Shown: positions 35,695 to 48,070, counted from the first letter of the stretch. The stretch: DNA of 64,000 nucleotides from Lepus europaeus (GCF_033115175.1 NC_084827.1:61875201-61939200); one strand, 5' to 3'. Notes: a model not told the origin generated them from the sequence alone. Numbers and translations are program-made.

Positions 35695-36600
35695 TCATTT
35701 CTTGTGGCTCCCGCAATAAGTTTATAAAACCTGGGTAGCTTAGAACTTCAGGAATTAGTATCATAGTTTGGGAGGCCAGAGATGCAAAACCAAGGTGATA
35801 AAGGGAATGTCATTATATTCTTAGAATTGTATCTATGAACTACATTGAATCTGTTAGAAACTAAAAAACTAAATAAACAAACAAATAAACAGATAAACAA
35901 ATTAACAGCCTCCATTCCGTTTGGAGGCTCTAGAGGAAAATCCAGTCTACGCTACTTTCAGTTGCTAGTGGATGTAGGCATTTTTTAAAATTTATTTTAT
36001 GTATATGAAAGGGAGAGTAAGAGAGAGAGAGAGACAGAAAAACAGAAAGAGATCCTTCATCTACTGGCTCACTCCTCAAATGGCTATAATGCTGGAGGTT
36101 TGGCCAGGCCAAAAGCAGGACCCTGGAACTCCAAGTCTCCCCTGTGGATGACATGGGTCCAAGCAGTAGTGCCTTCTTCCATTGTTTTCACAGGCACATT
36201 ACCAGGGGCCAGGATTGAAAGCAGAGCAGCCAGAACTGAAACCAGCACTCTGATAGGGGATGCCAGTGTTCCAAATGGGGGTTTAACCTGCTATGCCACA
36301 CTGCCAGACCCAATGGGCCTTATCTGATTCTGTTTGCATCACCCCAATTTCTTACTCTGTGATCACAGCATCTTTCTCTCTGTATGAAACATCATCCCTC
36401 TACTTCCATTTTATAAAAATATTTGTTACTGTTTATTGTCTGCCAAAATAAGCTAGAGTGATCAGCTCATAAAAAGTTTTTAACATAACACTTTTAACAT
36501 AACACCTTTCTCTTCTAAATAATGGAACATTTACAAGTTCCACAGACTAGGACGTGATATCTTTGGTGGTCCTTATTCAATCTACTACAGGGAGTGACTC
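35695..36600 (+). mobile_element. Ancient mammalian LTR-like repeat, interrupted
   Basis: TTTCTTGTGGCTCCCGCAAT, CCTGGGTAGCTTAGAACTTC, then GTTTGGGAGGCCAGAG, GGAGGCTCTAGAGGAAAATC and, beyond the CSINE, TTGCATCACCCCAATTTCTTA follow the order of a common old mammalian LTR-type repeat. Subfamily left open. An A-rich short tail (about 35820-35905) and a CSINE split it. Confidence 0.5.
35989..36312 (-). mobile_element. CSINE
   Basis: Reverse C-repeat with (GA)n at 36018-36034 and the tRNA-like end CACTGCCAGACCC. Confidence 0.88.
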
Positions 36601-36710
36601 AGTGGATAGTGAGATCATTTGTCTAATTCCTAAATAAACTAGAAATATAATGTAAAAAATTAATTATTTATCAATGTCTGGCATTCATTATCTCACAGCT
36701 ATTAGTTTTA

Positions 36711-37055
36711 TTTATTTATTTATTTTTGACAGGCAGAGTGGACAGTGAGAGAGAGAAACAGAGAAAGGTCTTCCTTTTGCCGTTGGTTCACCCTCCAGTG
36801 GCCACTGCACCACTGTGCCCTGTGGCCAGCGCATTGCACTGATCCGAAGCCAGGAGCCAGGTGCTTCTCCTGGTCTCCCATGCGGGTGCAGGGCCCAAGC
36901 ACTTGGGCCATCCTCCACTGCACTCTCGGGCCATAGCAGAGGGCTGGCCTGGAAGAGGGGCAAACAGGACAGAATCCAACGCCCCGACCAGGACTAGAAC
37001 CTGGTGTGCCAGCGCCATAGGCGGAGGATTAGCCTATTGAGCCGCGGCGCCGGCC
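36711..37055 (-). mobile_element. CSINE, young subtype
   Basis: Reverse copy of the same subtype as 17281-17626, ending in GCCGCGGCGCCGGCC. It retains CpGs at the head, suggesting youth. Flanked by GCTATTAGTTTTA / GCTATTACAGTTTTA. Confidence 0.95.
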
Positions 37056-38010
37056 TTGCTATTACAGTTTTAATTTCACATGGTTTTCAACATACAAAGT
37101 CAATGGTAAGTTGGTGATTGTTATATTTGCATAAGGTTATTATATTAATACATACAGACCTTCTTTTGTTCAGAACCTTTTGTTAGATGTGATAAATATT
37201 TCTAATGCAACCATATGTTTGGAGTTTGGAATGCAAAGATATCTGGAAGCTAAAGTTGATCATACTCAGGATTCTGTTTCCCTAGTATTATTCTTCATGC
37301 ACTAGCTAACCAACCATTATAATCCAATCTAAACAATTTTTCCAAAAACATCCACTACTGAGTTTGACTTAGATCAACTTAGGTTTCCAGTATTTTACTT
37401 TGGGCACGGTTATCTTTGTCCCTTGTTCCTATTAAGGAGAGGAGAATATGATGGATTATTTCAAAGTTCACCTTGCACTTAAATTGGTTCCCTTTCAGGC
37501 TTCTATTACCAAGAAAAAAAAATGATGCTTTCAATACATCCCTGGATGCTACTTTCCCCAAGGTTTTGTAGAATTTAACATTTATTTTTCAGATCTGATA
37601 ATAGATGGTCTATCCCTGAACTTTTTGCACAGCTAAAGGAAAAAGAAATTCCCTGGTTCTGAGACCTTTCAATCTTTAGAAGTATATCCCTGTGCAGAGA
37701 AGGAGATAATGCCTTAACATATTTCTCATGCTTTCTTGAGGATTAGAAGATAAAGAGAATAATGGAAGTAAAAGACATATAATTCAAATAATCTAGACTG
37801 AAATCCAAATTCTTCAACACTATTGGAACATAATTATATGTAAGAAATTTCCTGGACCAAACAGCTGAGAATTGATAAATATACCTTTTCTACAACTGAT
37901 TAGTTTTTTTAGAGTTCTTCCTCTTGACATTAAAAAAAAAGCAGTGTAGTGCAGTACTTCAGAAACACCTGTTCAGTCATAAAGAATTGAGATTCTTTTT
38001 AAAAGAATTT
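37056..38010. other. Intergenic, nothing recognised
   Basis: AT-rich. Only chance frames. Confidence 0.5.
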
Positions 38011-41000
38011 ATTTATTTATTTATTTAAGAAAACATTTCTGAAGCCTTTATTTACAAAAGTCTTAAAAACAAATAATACCCTCTGTTTTGCAAATCATGT
38101 TTTGTTTAAAAAGGACCACCCAGTTACAGTATTATATTATCAGGAATAAAGAATGTACAGGAGAAACAAACCAATGTGGCTAACATTTGGAGATTTGCCA
38201 ATATTACTGATTGAAGTACAGATAACACATTATAACTTAGAGTCCATCATTTCAAGGCAGAGTTAATTATTACCAAAAAATTCTTCCTGCACATGCTCTG
38301 GTCTAGTCACATATTCTACATGGCTAATATTTCATAGTCTCTTTTGTCAAAATATATAAAATAGATTGTAGAGATATACACAAAAAATAAACAAGCATTA
38401 CACTACTCAGGTAGTTTTATTAGCTATACATATATGCATATGTGTGTATGTATGTATATATATACATATATATATATATATTTGTGCTTTATTTTGCACC
38501 AAATATCTCCTTTAACTTTGTAGTAACTATGAAAGCACAATTTTTTTGTCTTTTAATTTGATACAACATATACCTAAAATCTTGTTATCTTTGGTCTTTA
38601 AATGAAATTGATTTGTGTAATTAACAAATCAAGGACATTATAAGTATGGTTACAAAATAAAAAAGGGGTAAACAGTGACGGAAGAATGAGCAGATCAGGG
38701 GAAGTGTACTATCATAAAACAACTGTACCTTCAACAACATGAATACCAGTTTCCTGGCAGATACTAAATGTCCAATCACAAGGGATTTTTCCTGAAGGGT
38801 CTAAAGCTGGTTTGCAAATTCTTCAGTCACAGAGCAGCCTACACAAGCCAATTAGAAACACAGACAGCAGATGTGCTTGGAAGATTAAACACTACATATA
38901 GAAACAGCAGTTACTAAGCTCCTCAGTATTTTCTTGTCTTTTTTTTCTTGTTAGTTTTGCTTAATCAACAATTTGCACCATGAAAGTACTGTATTTTATG
39001 GTTCAAAAACAAGTAAATACTGTATAAAGTTGGTTGATGGTCATTTTTTACCTAAGAGCAAGAAAAACCAAAATATCTGATGAAACAGAGGACTTGAGTC
39101 AGAATCACTCTCTAAAGTGCAAAATTGATGGTCCACAATCTCAAATAGCTAAAACTCCTGTAGAACGAAGGCAGAGACATGAAACAGGGGAATAAATTAC
39201 AGTTAGTGCTAGTTAATTTAGGAAAGGGGAAAAACAAACCTCAAGTCAGTAAGTTTATCAAAATATTCAGTATGATGTAGCTTTCCCCACTCTTCTGTCA
39301 CACACACTTGCTAACAAGCATATTAAATTAAGGGCAAAGTTTACCTGAATGCATTTCTATTTATTGATATCTGAGATAGGAATGGCCATACTTAGTACTG
39401 AAAGAAAGGAAATAAAATGGGCTATGAAAGGGGGGAAAGTATTGTCTATTGTTCAAGGGATTCAGCCAGAGATAAAACCTATATACAAGCATGTGTGTAG
39501 CTCAAATAAAATAAAAGGACTATTTCATGTCCTGACTGCTTGTTGGCTTCCTCTTCATATGCATTCCCTGTGCCATTCTGTACATAGGATGAACCAGAAC
39601 CAAGGCCATACAAATGGCCACAATATTTGGCATCATCAATATGATCTTCAAAGAACATTTCTCTCATTTTGAAAAAGGCCATTCCTGTGAGTAATGAATC
39701 AGATCCTGCCTGATGTTGTGGTCCTATCCATTCCAGCTCTAACTGTTCAGCAACTTCCTGTGATCCATCTTTGAGATTTTTTTTTTGTTTTTAACTTTTT
39801 TTTATTTAGTAAATATAAATTTCCAAAGTACAGTTTATGGATTACAATGGCTCCCCCCCCCCCATAATTTCCCTCCCACTCGCACCCCTCCCATCTCCCG
39901 CTCCCTCTCCCATTCCATTCACATCAAGATTCATATACAGAAGATCGATTTAGTATATATTAAGTAAAGATTTCAACAGTTTGCACCCACAAAGAAACAC
40001 AAAGGGAAAAATACTGTTTCAGTACTACTTATAGCATTACTTCACATTGGACAACACATTAAGGACAGATCCCACATGAGAAGTAAGTACACAGTGACTC
40101 CTGTTGTTGACTTAACAATTTGACACTCTTGTTTATGGCATCAGAAATCTCCCTAGGCTCTAGTCATGAGTTGCCAAGGCTATGGAAGCCTTTAGAGTTC
40201 GCCAACTTCGATCTTATTCTGACAGGGTCATAGTCAAAGTGGAAGTTCTCTCCTCCCTTCAGAGAAAGGTACCTCCTTCTTTGATGGCCCTGTTCTTTCT
40301 ACTGGGATCTCACTCGCAGAGATCTTTCATTTAGGTCTTCTCCCCCCCCCCCCACCCCCCAGAGTGCCTTGGCTTTCCGTGCCTAAAATACTCTCATGGG
40401 CTCTTGAGCCATATCCGAATGTCTTAAGGGATGATTCTGAGGCCAGAGTGCTGTTTAGGACATCTGCCATTCTATGAGTCTGCTGTGTATCCCGCTTCCC
40501 ATGATGGATCATTCTCCCTTTTTGATTCTATCAGTTAGTATTGGCAGACACTAGTCTTGTTTATGTGATCCCTTTGACTCTTAGACCTATCAGTGTGATC
40601 AACTGTGAACTAAAATTGATCACTTGGACTAGTGAGATGGCATTGGTACATGCCACCTTGATCCTTGATGGAATTGAATTGGAATCCCCTGGCATGTTTC
40701 TAACTCTACCATTTGGGGCAAGTCCGATTGAGCATGTCCCAAATTGTACATCTCCTCCCTCTCTTTTTCCCACTCTTATATTTAACAGAGATCACTTTTC
40801 AGTGAGATTTTTGCAGCTCTTCATGAGGTACTTCACATTATAAATGACAGGAAAAAACAAGTGAAGGATCTCAAAGAAGTCAAATTCTTCTTCAGGCAAA
40901 TTGGAGTTTGTCAGGGCTTTGATTAAATATCCAAAGTCATAAGCACTATGAAATGATAACCATTGACCCCTTCACAGAGGACCACTCCAGAAGTCATAAG

Positions 41001-41640
41001 AAGTTCTGCAAGTACTGGGTCTCAATTCCTTCCTCCTCAAGTTTTTTTAAATTGGATACCAGATGTTGTTAGCAGCTCTATGGAGTCCTGGGCATACATG
41101 TCCTCTATCACATTAAATTTGAAACTAAACTGCCAATTGAAGTTCCTGGAGGGTATTCTCCTTGTTCATTCATAAAGGTCAGTCCTAGCTGAATTATCTT
41201 TAACAAGGCTACATTACACTGCAATAGTTGGTATTGATAGCCAGCATTGCTCCTGGAAACTTAGTGTCCATAGCAATGTAATTATATTTTCGGATAACTT
41301 GACGAATTTTCTTCATCTCTTCATCCAGGTTGCAAGCCCAAACTTCACAAATTCTTTGGCTATTATCTACAGTTGCTGCTGGCACAGTGAGGGCACAAGA
41401 GAGTCTAGATGCCAACCATCAAAATGTTATACTTGATTGAAGATTTGTTTCATAAAATACTTTATCCTTTATTTATGCACCTGTGTTGCAGAGCTCGTGC
41501 TCCTCCTCCTCACCATAGAGACAGCACTCAGTGGTAGCGGCGGTGGTGGTAGTGGTTGGGGTGTCAGCAGGTGCCCCATAGACACCTCTTGCCCATCAAA
41601 GGGGAAAGGGTAGCTGGAGCTGCGCCACACTGCGATGCGT
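38011..41640 (-). pseudogene. CNOT7: CNOT7 processed pseudogene, split by an L1
   Basis: CNOT7 encodes a catalytic deadenylase of the CCR4-NOT complex that shortens mRNA poly(A) tails. On the minus strand this is an intronless copy. The 5'UTR is at about 41640-41386, the coding region at 41385-39530, the 3'UTR at 39529-38027, and an AATAAA lies about 20 bases before a decayed (AAAT)n tail at 38026-38011. The N-terminal block (SQRICEVWACNLDEEMKKIR) and the C-terminal block (DDAKYCGHLYGLGSGSS) are nearly intact; the latter separates CNOT7 from CNOT8. Lesions: start ATG became GTG (41385-41383); MDTEFPG reads MDTKFPG, losing a catalytic acidic residue; a short deletion follows FPG; frameshifts occur mid-gene; the stop became a sense codon (39532-39530). 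An L1 occupies 39782-40812. It is not functional. Confidence 0.93.
39782..40812 (-). mobile_element. 5'-truncated L1 (3'UTR only) inserted in the CNOT7 pseudogene
   Basis: Reverse L1 3'UTR with a T-rich left end and an oligo-C run at 39852-39863. It is truncated at the position matching about 49855 in the long L1. TGAGATTTTT is present on both sides (39772-39781 and 40813-40822). Joining the flanks restores the CNOT7 reading VKYLMKSCKNLK, so the insertion is later than the retrocopy. Confidence 0.94.
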
Positions 41641-41651
41641 CATCACTTCCT

Positions 41652-41974
41652 TTATTTACTTAAAAGGCATAGTGGCAGGAAGAATGGGAGAAGAAGGAGA
41701 GAGAAAGATATCTTTCATTCCCTAGTTCATTTCCTAAATAGCCACAGTAGCCAACGCTGGGCCAGGCCAAAGCCCGAATCACAAACTTCATCCAGGTCTC
41801 CTACTTTGGTGGCAGAGAACCAAGTACGTGCTAGGGTCATCTTCTGCTGCCATCTCAGGTGCCTTAGCAGGAAGCTGGGTTGGAAGCAGAGTAGCCAGGA
41901 CTCAAACTGCTGCTCAATATGGGATGCTTGTGTTGCAGGTGGTGGCATAACCCACTGAATGGCAACCCTGGCCC
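41652..41974 (-). mobile_element. CSINE
   Basis: Reverse C-repeat directly beyond the 5' end of the CNOT7 retrocopy. Contains CCTAAATAGCCACAGTAGCC and ends in ACCCTGGCCC. Confidence 0.87.
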
Positions 41975-43663
41975 TTGAGATGTAACTTTTTCATTTAATA
42001 ATGATTTCTTTGCTCCTCCTTATGGAATTTTTATGTAAACGATCAAAAGTATAGAATGGAAGGTTGTGCTCTTTGAGAAACCAAATCAGTCATTCCAAAG
42101 AGCAGACAGCCTTGGTAGTTATTTTGAAAAGTGAACTGTTCTTATCTCCAACTTCCGTCAAGCTTCACCATAGCTCATAAAAATGTTTAGAGACATTGAT
42201 ATGGAACAGTGACTAACTTTTAGTTAATGTTTCTTTATGAAAAAAAATTCATTTAACTTGAAAATCTTCTTATTAAAATAAGGGCACACGTGCTTTATAT
42301 TGAATAGTAGATAAAACATAGTCAAGAAACAAATAAAACCTCCTCACAGGAAATCAGCTCTGGACAAACATTTTCATGCATCATTAAATTATAAACTTGC
42401 AGAAGTCAATCTACATGCGCTTATATAGACTGGTTTAAGCTACTGTTTTCTTTTAGATTTCATTTTGTTTTGGAGGTTGATATTCAACCCATATTTCAAA
42501 TTTTGGTCTTGCTTATAACCTATAGTATTTGCAAATGTTCTCAATTAAAGAGCCATATAAGTTAGTTACAAACCAATCACTGGATTTCATTTGTGAAATC
42601 ATGATGATCATTATGATTTGGGAAAATATATTTGTGGATTCTTATGATAGGTTTGAATTCTAATGAACTTCAAATTTAAAGTGAATATGCACCCAAAGCA
42701 TACATTAGAAAGACAGAGTGAAAGATGCAAATGCATCACAAGAGCTGGGAGAGCTCTCTGAAGACACATGGAGCCATACACAAGGGCAAGGCAGCATTCT
42801 GCTAAGGTTGCAGTCAGGATAAGAGAACCAACAAACATTACTACATGTAACTCTGCATCACCATCAAGGTCAAGACGATCGCTGTCAACCATTGGGGCAA
42901 GTTAGGGAGAACAGAGAAATAACTCTAGGATCTCCAAGCATTTACGACCTCCACACTACAGACTTTCTGAATACTGGGAAAAGTATTAACCCTGATGAGA
43001 ATAGCAGAGAGCATTCCCTTTGAGACTCTTCAGGTCATCACTAAGTGCACAACAGATCTTCTCTAAAGGCTAGTGGCAGAATGCCAGGAAAACAGAAAAC
43101 CTGAATAGTAGAAAACTTAACAGCAAGCTGATTAGCTCCTTACAGCAGACAGAACTTCTCCTTGGTTGCTGTAATTTGTAGTTCAGCTATATTGAGTTGC
43201 CCTAACTCTCACTGACATCCAGAAGTCAGTGTCCAGCTTCATGGAAAATCTGATCACACCCATAAAACTTCGGAAGACAGTGGTGAACTAAATTCAAACA
43301 AAGTTACAGTGAAGCCTAGGTCTGAATGGCTTAGATTGGCTTCAAACTACTTCCTACCTCAAAAATAAATATCAGATGAAGACAGTTTCAAAAATCAAAC
43401 CTGAGAAAATTGGAATATAGCAGCCCAGCTAAGCAAGAAAAGCTGAAATATATTCTTCTGTATGAAGAGGATGTTAGCAAATGAAGAGGTGGAGTTGTAT
43501 GAATGATAATTTTACATACACATAAGTGTTTCTCTCCTTAATTTAAAAATAATGCTTCTGGAGTATGCAGCATTATTATAAGAAAAATGTATAATCACAA
43601 AGGAACAAAAAATAAGTAGGGATCTGGAATTGCAGTTTTAGGTTTTTAAATAAAACTTTAGGG
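41975..43663. other. Intergenic; unassigned 93-codon frame at 42611-42892 (minus)
   Basis: No repeat recognised. The minus-strand frame begins MVDSDRLDLDGDAEL, is followed by a hydrophobic stretch (VVMFVGSLILTATLAECCLA) and ends with a basic tail. I do not recognise it and see no promoter or splice context. Confidence 0.4.
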
Positions 43664-43970
43664 TTGGGGGGCATGTTGTGACATAGCAAGTAAAGCTGCT
43701 ACCTGTGATACCAGCATGCCATATGGGCACTGGTTTGAGTCTTGGATGCTCAACTTCTGATCCAGCTCCCTGTGAATGTGACTGGGTATGCAGTGGAAGA
43801 TGGCCCAAGTCTTTGTGAGACTGTGAAACCCACATGAAACTACTAACACCTGGTTTCAGTCTGGAGCAGCCCTGACTGTTGAGGCCATTTGGAGAGTGAA
43901 CCTGAAGATGGAATCAATCTCTCCCTCTCTCCCTCTCTATAACTCTGACTTTTAAATAAATAATACATCA
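43664..43970 (+). mobile_element. CSINE
   Basis: Plus-strand C-repeat with ATGCCATATGGGCACTGG and a short (TCCC)n tract. Tail TTTTAAATAAATAAT. Confidence 0.9.
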
Positions 43971-44611
43971 TTAAAATTAATGTGGTACAAAGCACTGATT
44001 CTTGTTAACTCTGGTGAATTTTAAATATAACATAATCTCTAGAATAATTACTACACCTCACCTAAGAGTATATATAGATGAAGATATTAAAAAGAGATTT
44101 AATATCAAATGTCCTTAGGAACCTGTAAATTAAAACAATGAGAATACACTATATAGCTATTAAAATGGCTCAATTAAAATAAAACTTAAATAACTATACC
44201 AAATATTAATGGGGATATACAGCCATGGGAGTTCTCACTAATTTTAGGTAGAAATGCACAATTCTCTGGCTACTTTGGAAAACAGATCGGCAGTCTCTTT
44301 CACAGCTAACTGGAGTTTTCCTAAATGATCACACAATTTTGTCCTAACTAGGTGACCAATTGGCTTGAAAGCATAGGCATTCAAAATCAGCACATCACTA
44401 TGTATAACAGCCTTTTCCACAATCATCAAAAACTGGTAGCAACCATTATAGCTTTTAATGGATACATTGATTAACATCTATGTGTACCTGCACATATACC
44501 ATAAAATACTATTCTTGAATTAGAAAACATACTATGAAGCCACAGAAATACATGGGATAACGTTAAATTCATGCTGCTATATGAAAAAACTTAGCCTTGA
44601 AAGGCTACTTA
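43971..44611. other. Intergenic, nothing recognised
   Basis: AT-rich. A 77-codon minus frame (44244-44477) has no known domain. Confidence 0.45.
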
Positions 44612-44769
44612 TGGGGTTCCAAGATGGTAGAATAGGGAGGACCTTATTGATAGCTATGGAGACAATAATTGAATAAAAGTAGAGATAGTGTAGACTCAGG
44701 GAAGAGTTATGGCAGAGGAAACTCTTTCATAATTAGAGTGACACGGTGGATCTACATGAAGGGCATGGG

Positions 44770-45102
44770 TGCGGTGGAATGAGAAGGCCATGCCAAGGTG
44801 GCCACTGGCAAGTGAGTGTCAGTTACTCAGGAATGGCTTTGAAACCCACCTGGCAACGGAGCCTGCCTGGCAACAGGCTGTGATTGGTTGGGGCATAGAC
44901 CACCCCTTGACCAGATTGGCTGGTCTTGGCTATATAAGATGTTGTTCCAACTGTAATAAACAAGTCTGAGGGCTGCTCGCCTCAAGCCTGCTTTCACCTG
45001 ACTCCCGGGGTCTGTGTGGTGACTCCACGCCTCTTGCCCCCACCACGCTCCTCCTCTCAGAAATGTATCAACTGCAACATTGTTGAGAAATCAACGGTAA
45101 CA
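44770..45102 (+). mobile_element. Solo LTR of an endogenous retrovirus inside the L1 5'UTR
   Basis: The 333-base unit starts TGCGGTGGAATGAGAAGG and ends ATCAACGGTAACA. It is bounded by TG and CA and flanked by the 4-base duplication TGGG (44766-44769, 45103-45106). A CCAAT-type GATTGG, a TATATAAG box (44931-44938) and AATAAA (44955-44960) are in LTR order. It is the same family as 63363-63715. A 4-bp duplication is typical of class I (gammaretrovirus-like) elements. No internal sequence remains, so it is a recombined solo LTR. Confidence 0.9.
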
Positions 45103-46039
45103 TGGGTGCCCATGGTGTGGGACCCCAGCAGCTGAGAGCCTCCGCACCAGCACTGGAAAGAGAGGTGAGACGAAACTGCAGTAGCCCAAGACATGGCAGA
45201 AAAGTAGCAGGAAGAGCCTTGAGGGAACGAGGCTTGAGGCCCCATGGGGGGAAGTACACCAGCCTAACTAGAGGAGAGAAAAAATAAAAGAGAAGGTACA
45301 GACACGATTCTCTCTCTCCAATCACCTTACAAAGGCATACGAGCCAACAGAGCAGGTGCCATTTTGGACATACGTAACAGCTGTGCCAGCTCGGAGCTGT
45401 GCCTGGCAATCAGCCAGCAGAAAAACCTGATTCTGGTGGGGAGTAATAACAGGAGACTAAGACCTAGTGAATGTGTGGATCTTATGAACTGGGACTGTGG
45501 AAAAAAAAAACTGAGGATGTGTGGGAGAACACATGATGTGGCTGAGACTTGAGTAGTCTTGGTGGGAGATGCCACAAGCTTGGGCGGCGCTGGCTACCCG
45601 GTGGGAGACATTGCAGGGGAATCTGAGCTTACACTGAGGACTGCACAGATCCTTTGTGTGGTCCTTGGGACAGAGCAGTCCAATATTATACCCATTGGGG
45701 CTAGCGCTCAGGCACTGATCCATAGAGGAGAAGAGCTTGGCTGAGCAGAATTACTTCTCTTCTGATTAGAGAGAGAGAGAGAGAGAGATTTACCAAGCCA
45801 AACTTGGGTGTGTCACCTAAGGTACACCCTTAACCCTGAAGAACTGAACACAGCTCTCTGGCCACACTCACCACAAGCCTCTAGAGATTCATCAAAAGCA
45901 GACAGTCCACTTTCCTACAGAGCCATAGTACAATGAGAAAAGCCACCAGAGCAGAAAAATAAAAGAAGAAGCCAACGAGTATCTCCACAAACGCCAAACA
46001 ATATGCAACAACCAAGGAAAGAAGAACAAAGAAGACAAC

Positions 46040-46501
46040 GTGACACTCCCAAAAGAACATGACACTTCAATACAAGATTATTATGATGAGATAGAAGAAA
46101 TGCAAGAAATGGAACTCAAAAAATTGATGATAAGAATATTTATAAGTAATCAAGAACAAACGAATGAACTACTGAAATCCATGCAAGAGATGACAGAAAA
46201 TCTCTCTCATGAAAATGAAATCTTAAGGAGGAATCAAAATGAAATGGAGAATTTAGCAGAACATGAAATTGAGATATTGAAGAGAAATCAAAACGAAATG
46301 AAGAATTCCATAGAACAAATAAAAAGCACACTTGGGAGCCTTAAAAACAGAATCAGTGAGGCAAAGAGAATATCAGACTTAGAAGACAGAGCACAGGAAA
46401 GTATAGGGTCAAACCAAAGACAAGAAGTGGAAATTAGAAATCTAAAAATATTGTTGGGAATCTACAGGATACTATTTAAAAAACAAACATTTGGGTTCTA
46501 G
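46040..46501 (+). pseudogene. L1 ORF1, N-terminal part
   Basis: About 153 codons of ORF1: the acidic start, then the coiled coil with MEMENLAEHE/ILKRNQNEMKNSIEQ-type heptads and RISDLEDRAQES. It shifts frame at the same region as the copy at 18692 (the A run before the WVLGVPEG-equivalent). The RNA-binding domain is lost by deletion. Confidence 0.88.
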
Positions 46502-46515
46502 GAGTTCCTGAAGGC

Positions 46516-46965
46516 ATGGAGAGAGAGAAAGGATTACAAGGCGATTTTAGTGAGATACCAACAGAAAACTTAAAGGGAGGCTTAGATGCCAATATAATAG
46601 TATTGGGAGACTTCAATACTACACTTTCAGCAATGGACAGATCAACCAGAAAAAAGATCAACAAGGAAGCAGCAGATTTAATCTACACTATAGCCCAAAT
46701 GGATCTAACAGATATCTACAGAACTTTTCATCCTACGCTTAAAGAATTTACATTCTTCTCAGCAGTACATGGAACCTACTCTAGGACTGACCACATACTA
46801 GGCCAAAAAGCAAGTCTCAGCAAATTCAAAAGAACTGGAATCATACCATGCATCTTCTCAGACCACAATGGAATGAATTTGGATATAGGAAACTCAGGAA
46901 TCCCTAGAGCTTATGAATACACATGGAGAGTAAACAACATAATCCTGATGAACAGTAGATCATAG
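46516..46965 (+). pseudogene. Deletion-made ORF1::endonuclease in-frame fusion
   Basis: The 150-codon frame starts with the ORF1 segment MEREKGLQGDFSEIPTENL. At about 46575 it passes directly into the L1 ORF2 endonuclease (DANIIVLGDFNTTLSAMDRS, later RTDHILGQK and SDHNGM). The catalytic-region S-D-H motif is present. Everything between the ORF1 middle and the middle of the endonuclease is deleted, so the domain is incomplete and inactive. Confidence 0.85.
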
Positions 46966-46969
46966 AAGG

Positions 46970-48052
46970 AATCAAAAGAGAAGTCAAAAACTTTCTGGAA
47001 GCAAATGAAGATAACAACACAACATATCAAAACACATGGGATACAGCAAAAGTAGAGTTAAGAGGAAAGCTTATAGCAATAGGTGCCTATATCAGGAAAC
47101 TGCAAAGGCACTGAGTAATGAGCTGTCAATGCAACTCAACAATCTAGAAAAACTACAGCAAACAAAACCCAAAACCAGTAGAAGAAAAATAATTAGAGAA
47201 ATCAACAGAATTAAATCCAAAAAAAATGTAAAAAGATTAGCCAAAGAGTTGGTTTTTTGGAAAAAATAAACAAAATTGACACCCTATTGGCCCAACTAAC
47301 TGAAAAAAGAAGAGAGAAGAGAAATAAGAGAGAAGACCCAAGTCAATAAAATCAGATATGAAAAAGGGAATGTAAAAGTTGGAAGCATTTCCACTGAGAT
47401 CTGATACCAGACAAGGATGCCCACTCTCACCATTCAACATATTCAACATAGTTCTGGAAGTTTTAGCTATTCAACATACTTCTGGATGTTTTAGCCAGAG
47501 CCATTGGGCAAGAAAAAGAAATTAAAGGGATACAAATTTGGAAGGAAGACGCCAAACTATCCTTCTTTGCAGATTATATGATTCCTTATTTAGGGGGTCC
47601 GAAGAACTCCACTGAGAGCCTATTGGAACTCATAGGAGAGTTTGGCAAAGCAGCAGGATATAAAATCAATGCATAAAAATCAACAGCCTTTGCATACACA
47701 GACAATGCTATAGCTAAGAAAGAAAATCTAAGATCAATCCCATTCACAATAGCTACAAAAACAATCAAATACCTTGGAATAAACTTAACCAAGGACGTTA
47801 AAGATCTCTACGATGAAAATTACAAACCCTAAAGAAAGAAATAGAAGAGGATACCAAAAAATGGAAAAATCTTACATGCTCATGGATTGAAAGAATCAAT
47901 ATCATCAACATGTCCATTCTCCTAAAAGCAATTTATAGAATCAATGTGATACCAATCAAAATACCAAAGACATTCTTCTCAGATCTGGAAAAAATGATGC
48001 TGGAATTCATATGGAGGCACAGGAGACCTCATATAGCTAAGGCAATCTGTAC
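46970..48052 (+). pseudogene. L1 ORF2 endonuclease-end and RT pieces, deleted and frameshifted
   Basis: Recognisable ORF2 blocks continue in changing frames: a KVELRGKLIAIGAYI-like region, a TRQGCPLSP-type RT block at about 47410, an F-A-D-Y remnant of the catalytic FADD at about 47567-47580 (a damaged second Asp), and the [18 protein letters not shown] block at 47770-47820. Confidence 0.85.
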
Positions 48053-48070
48053 AACAAAAACAAAGCCAAA

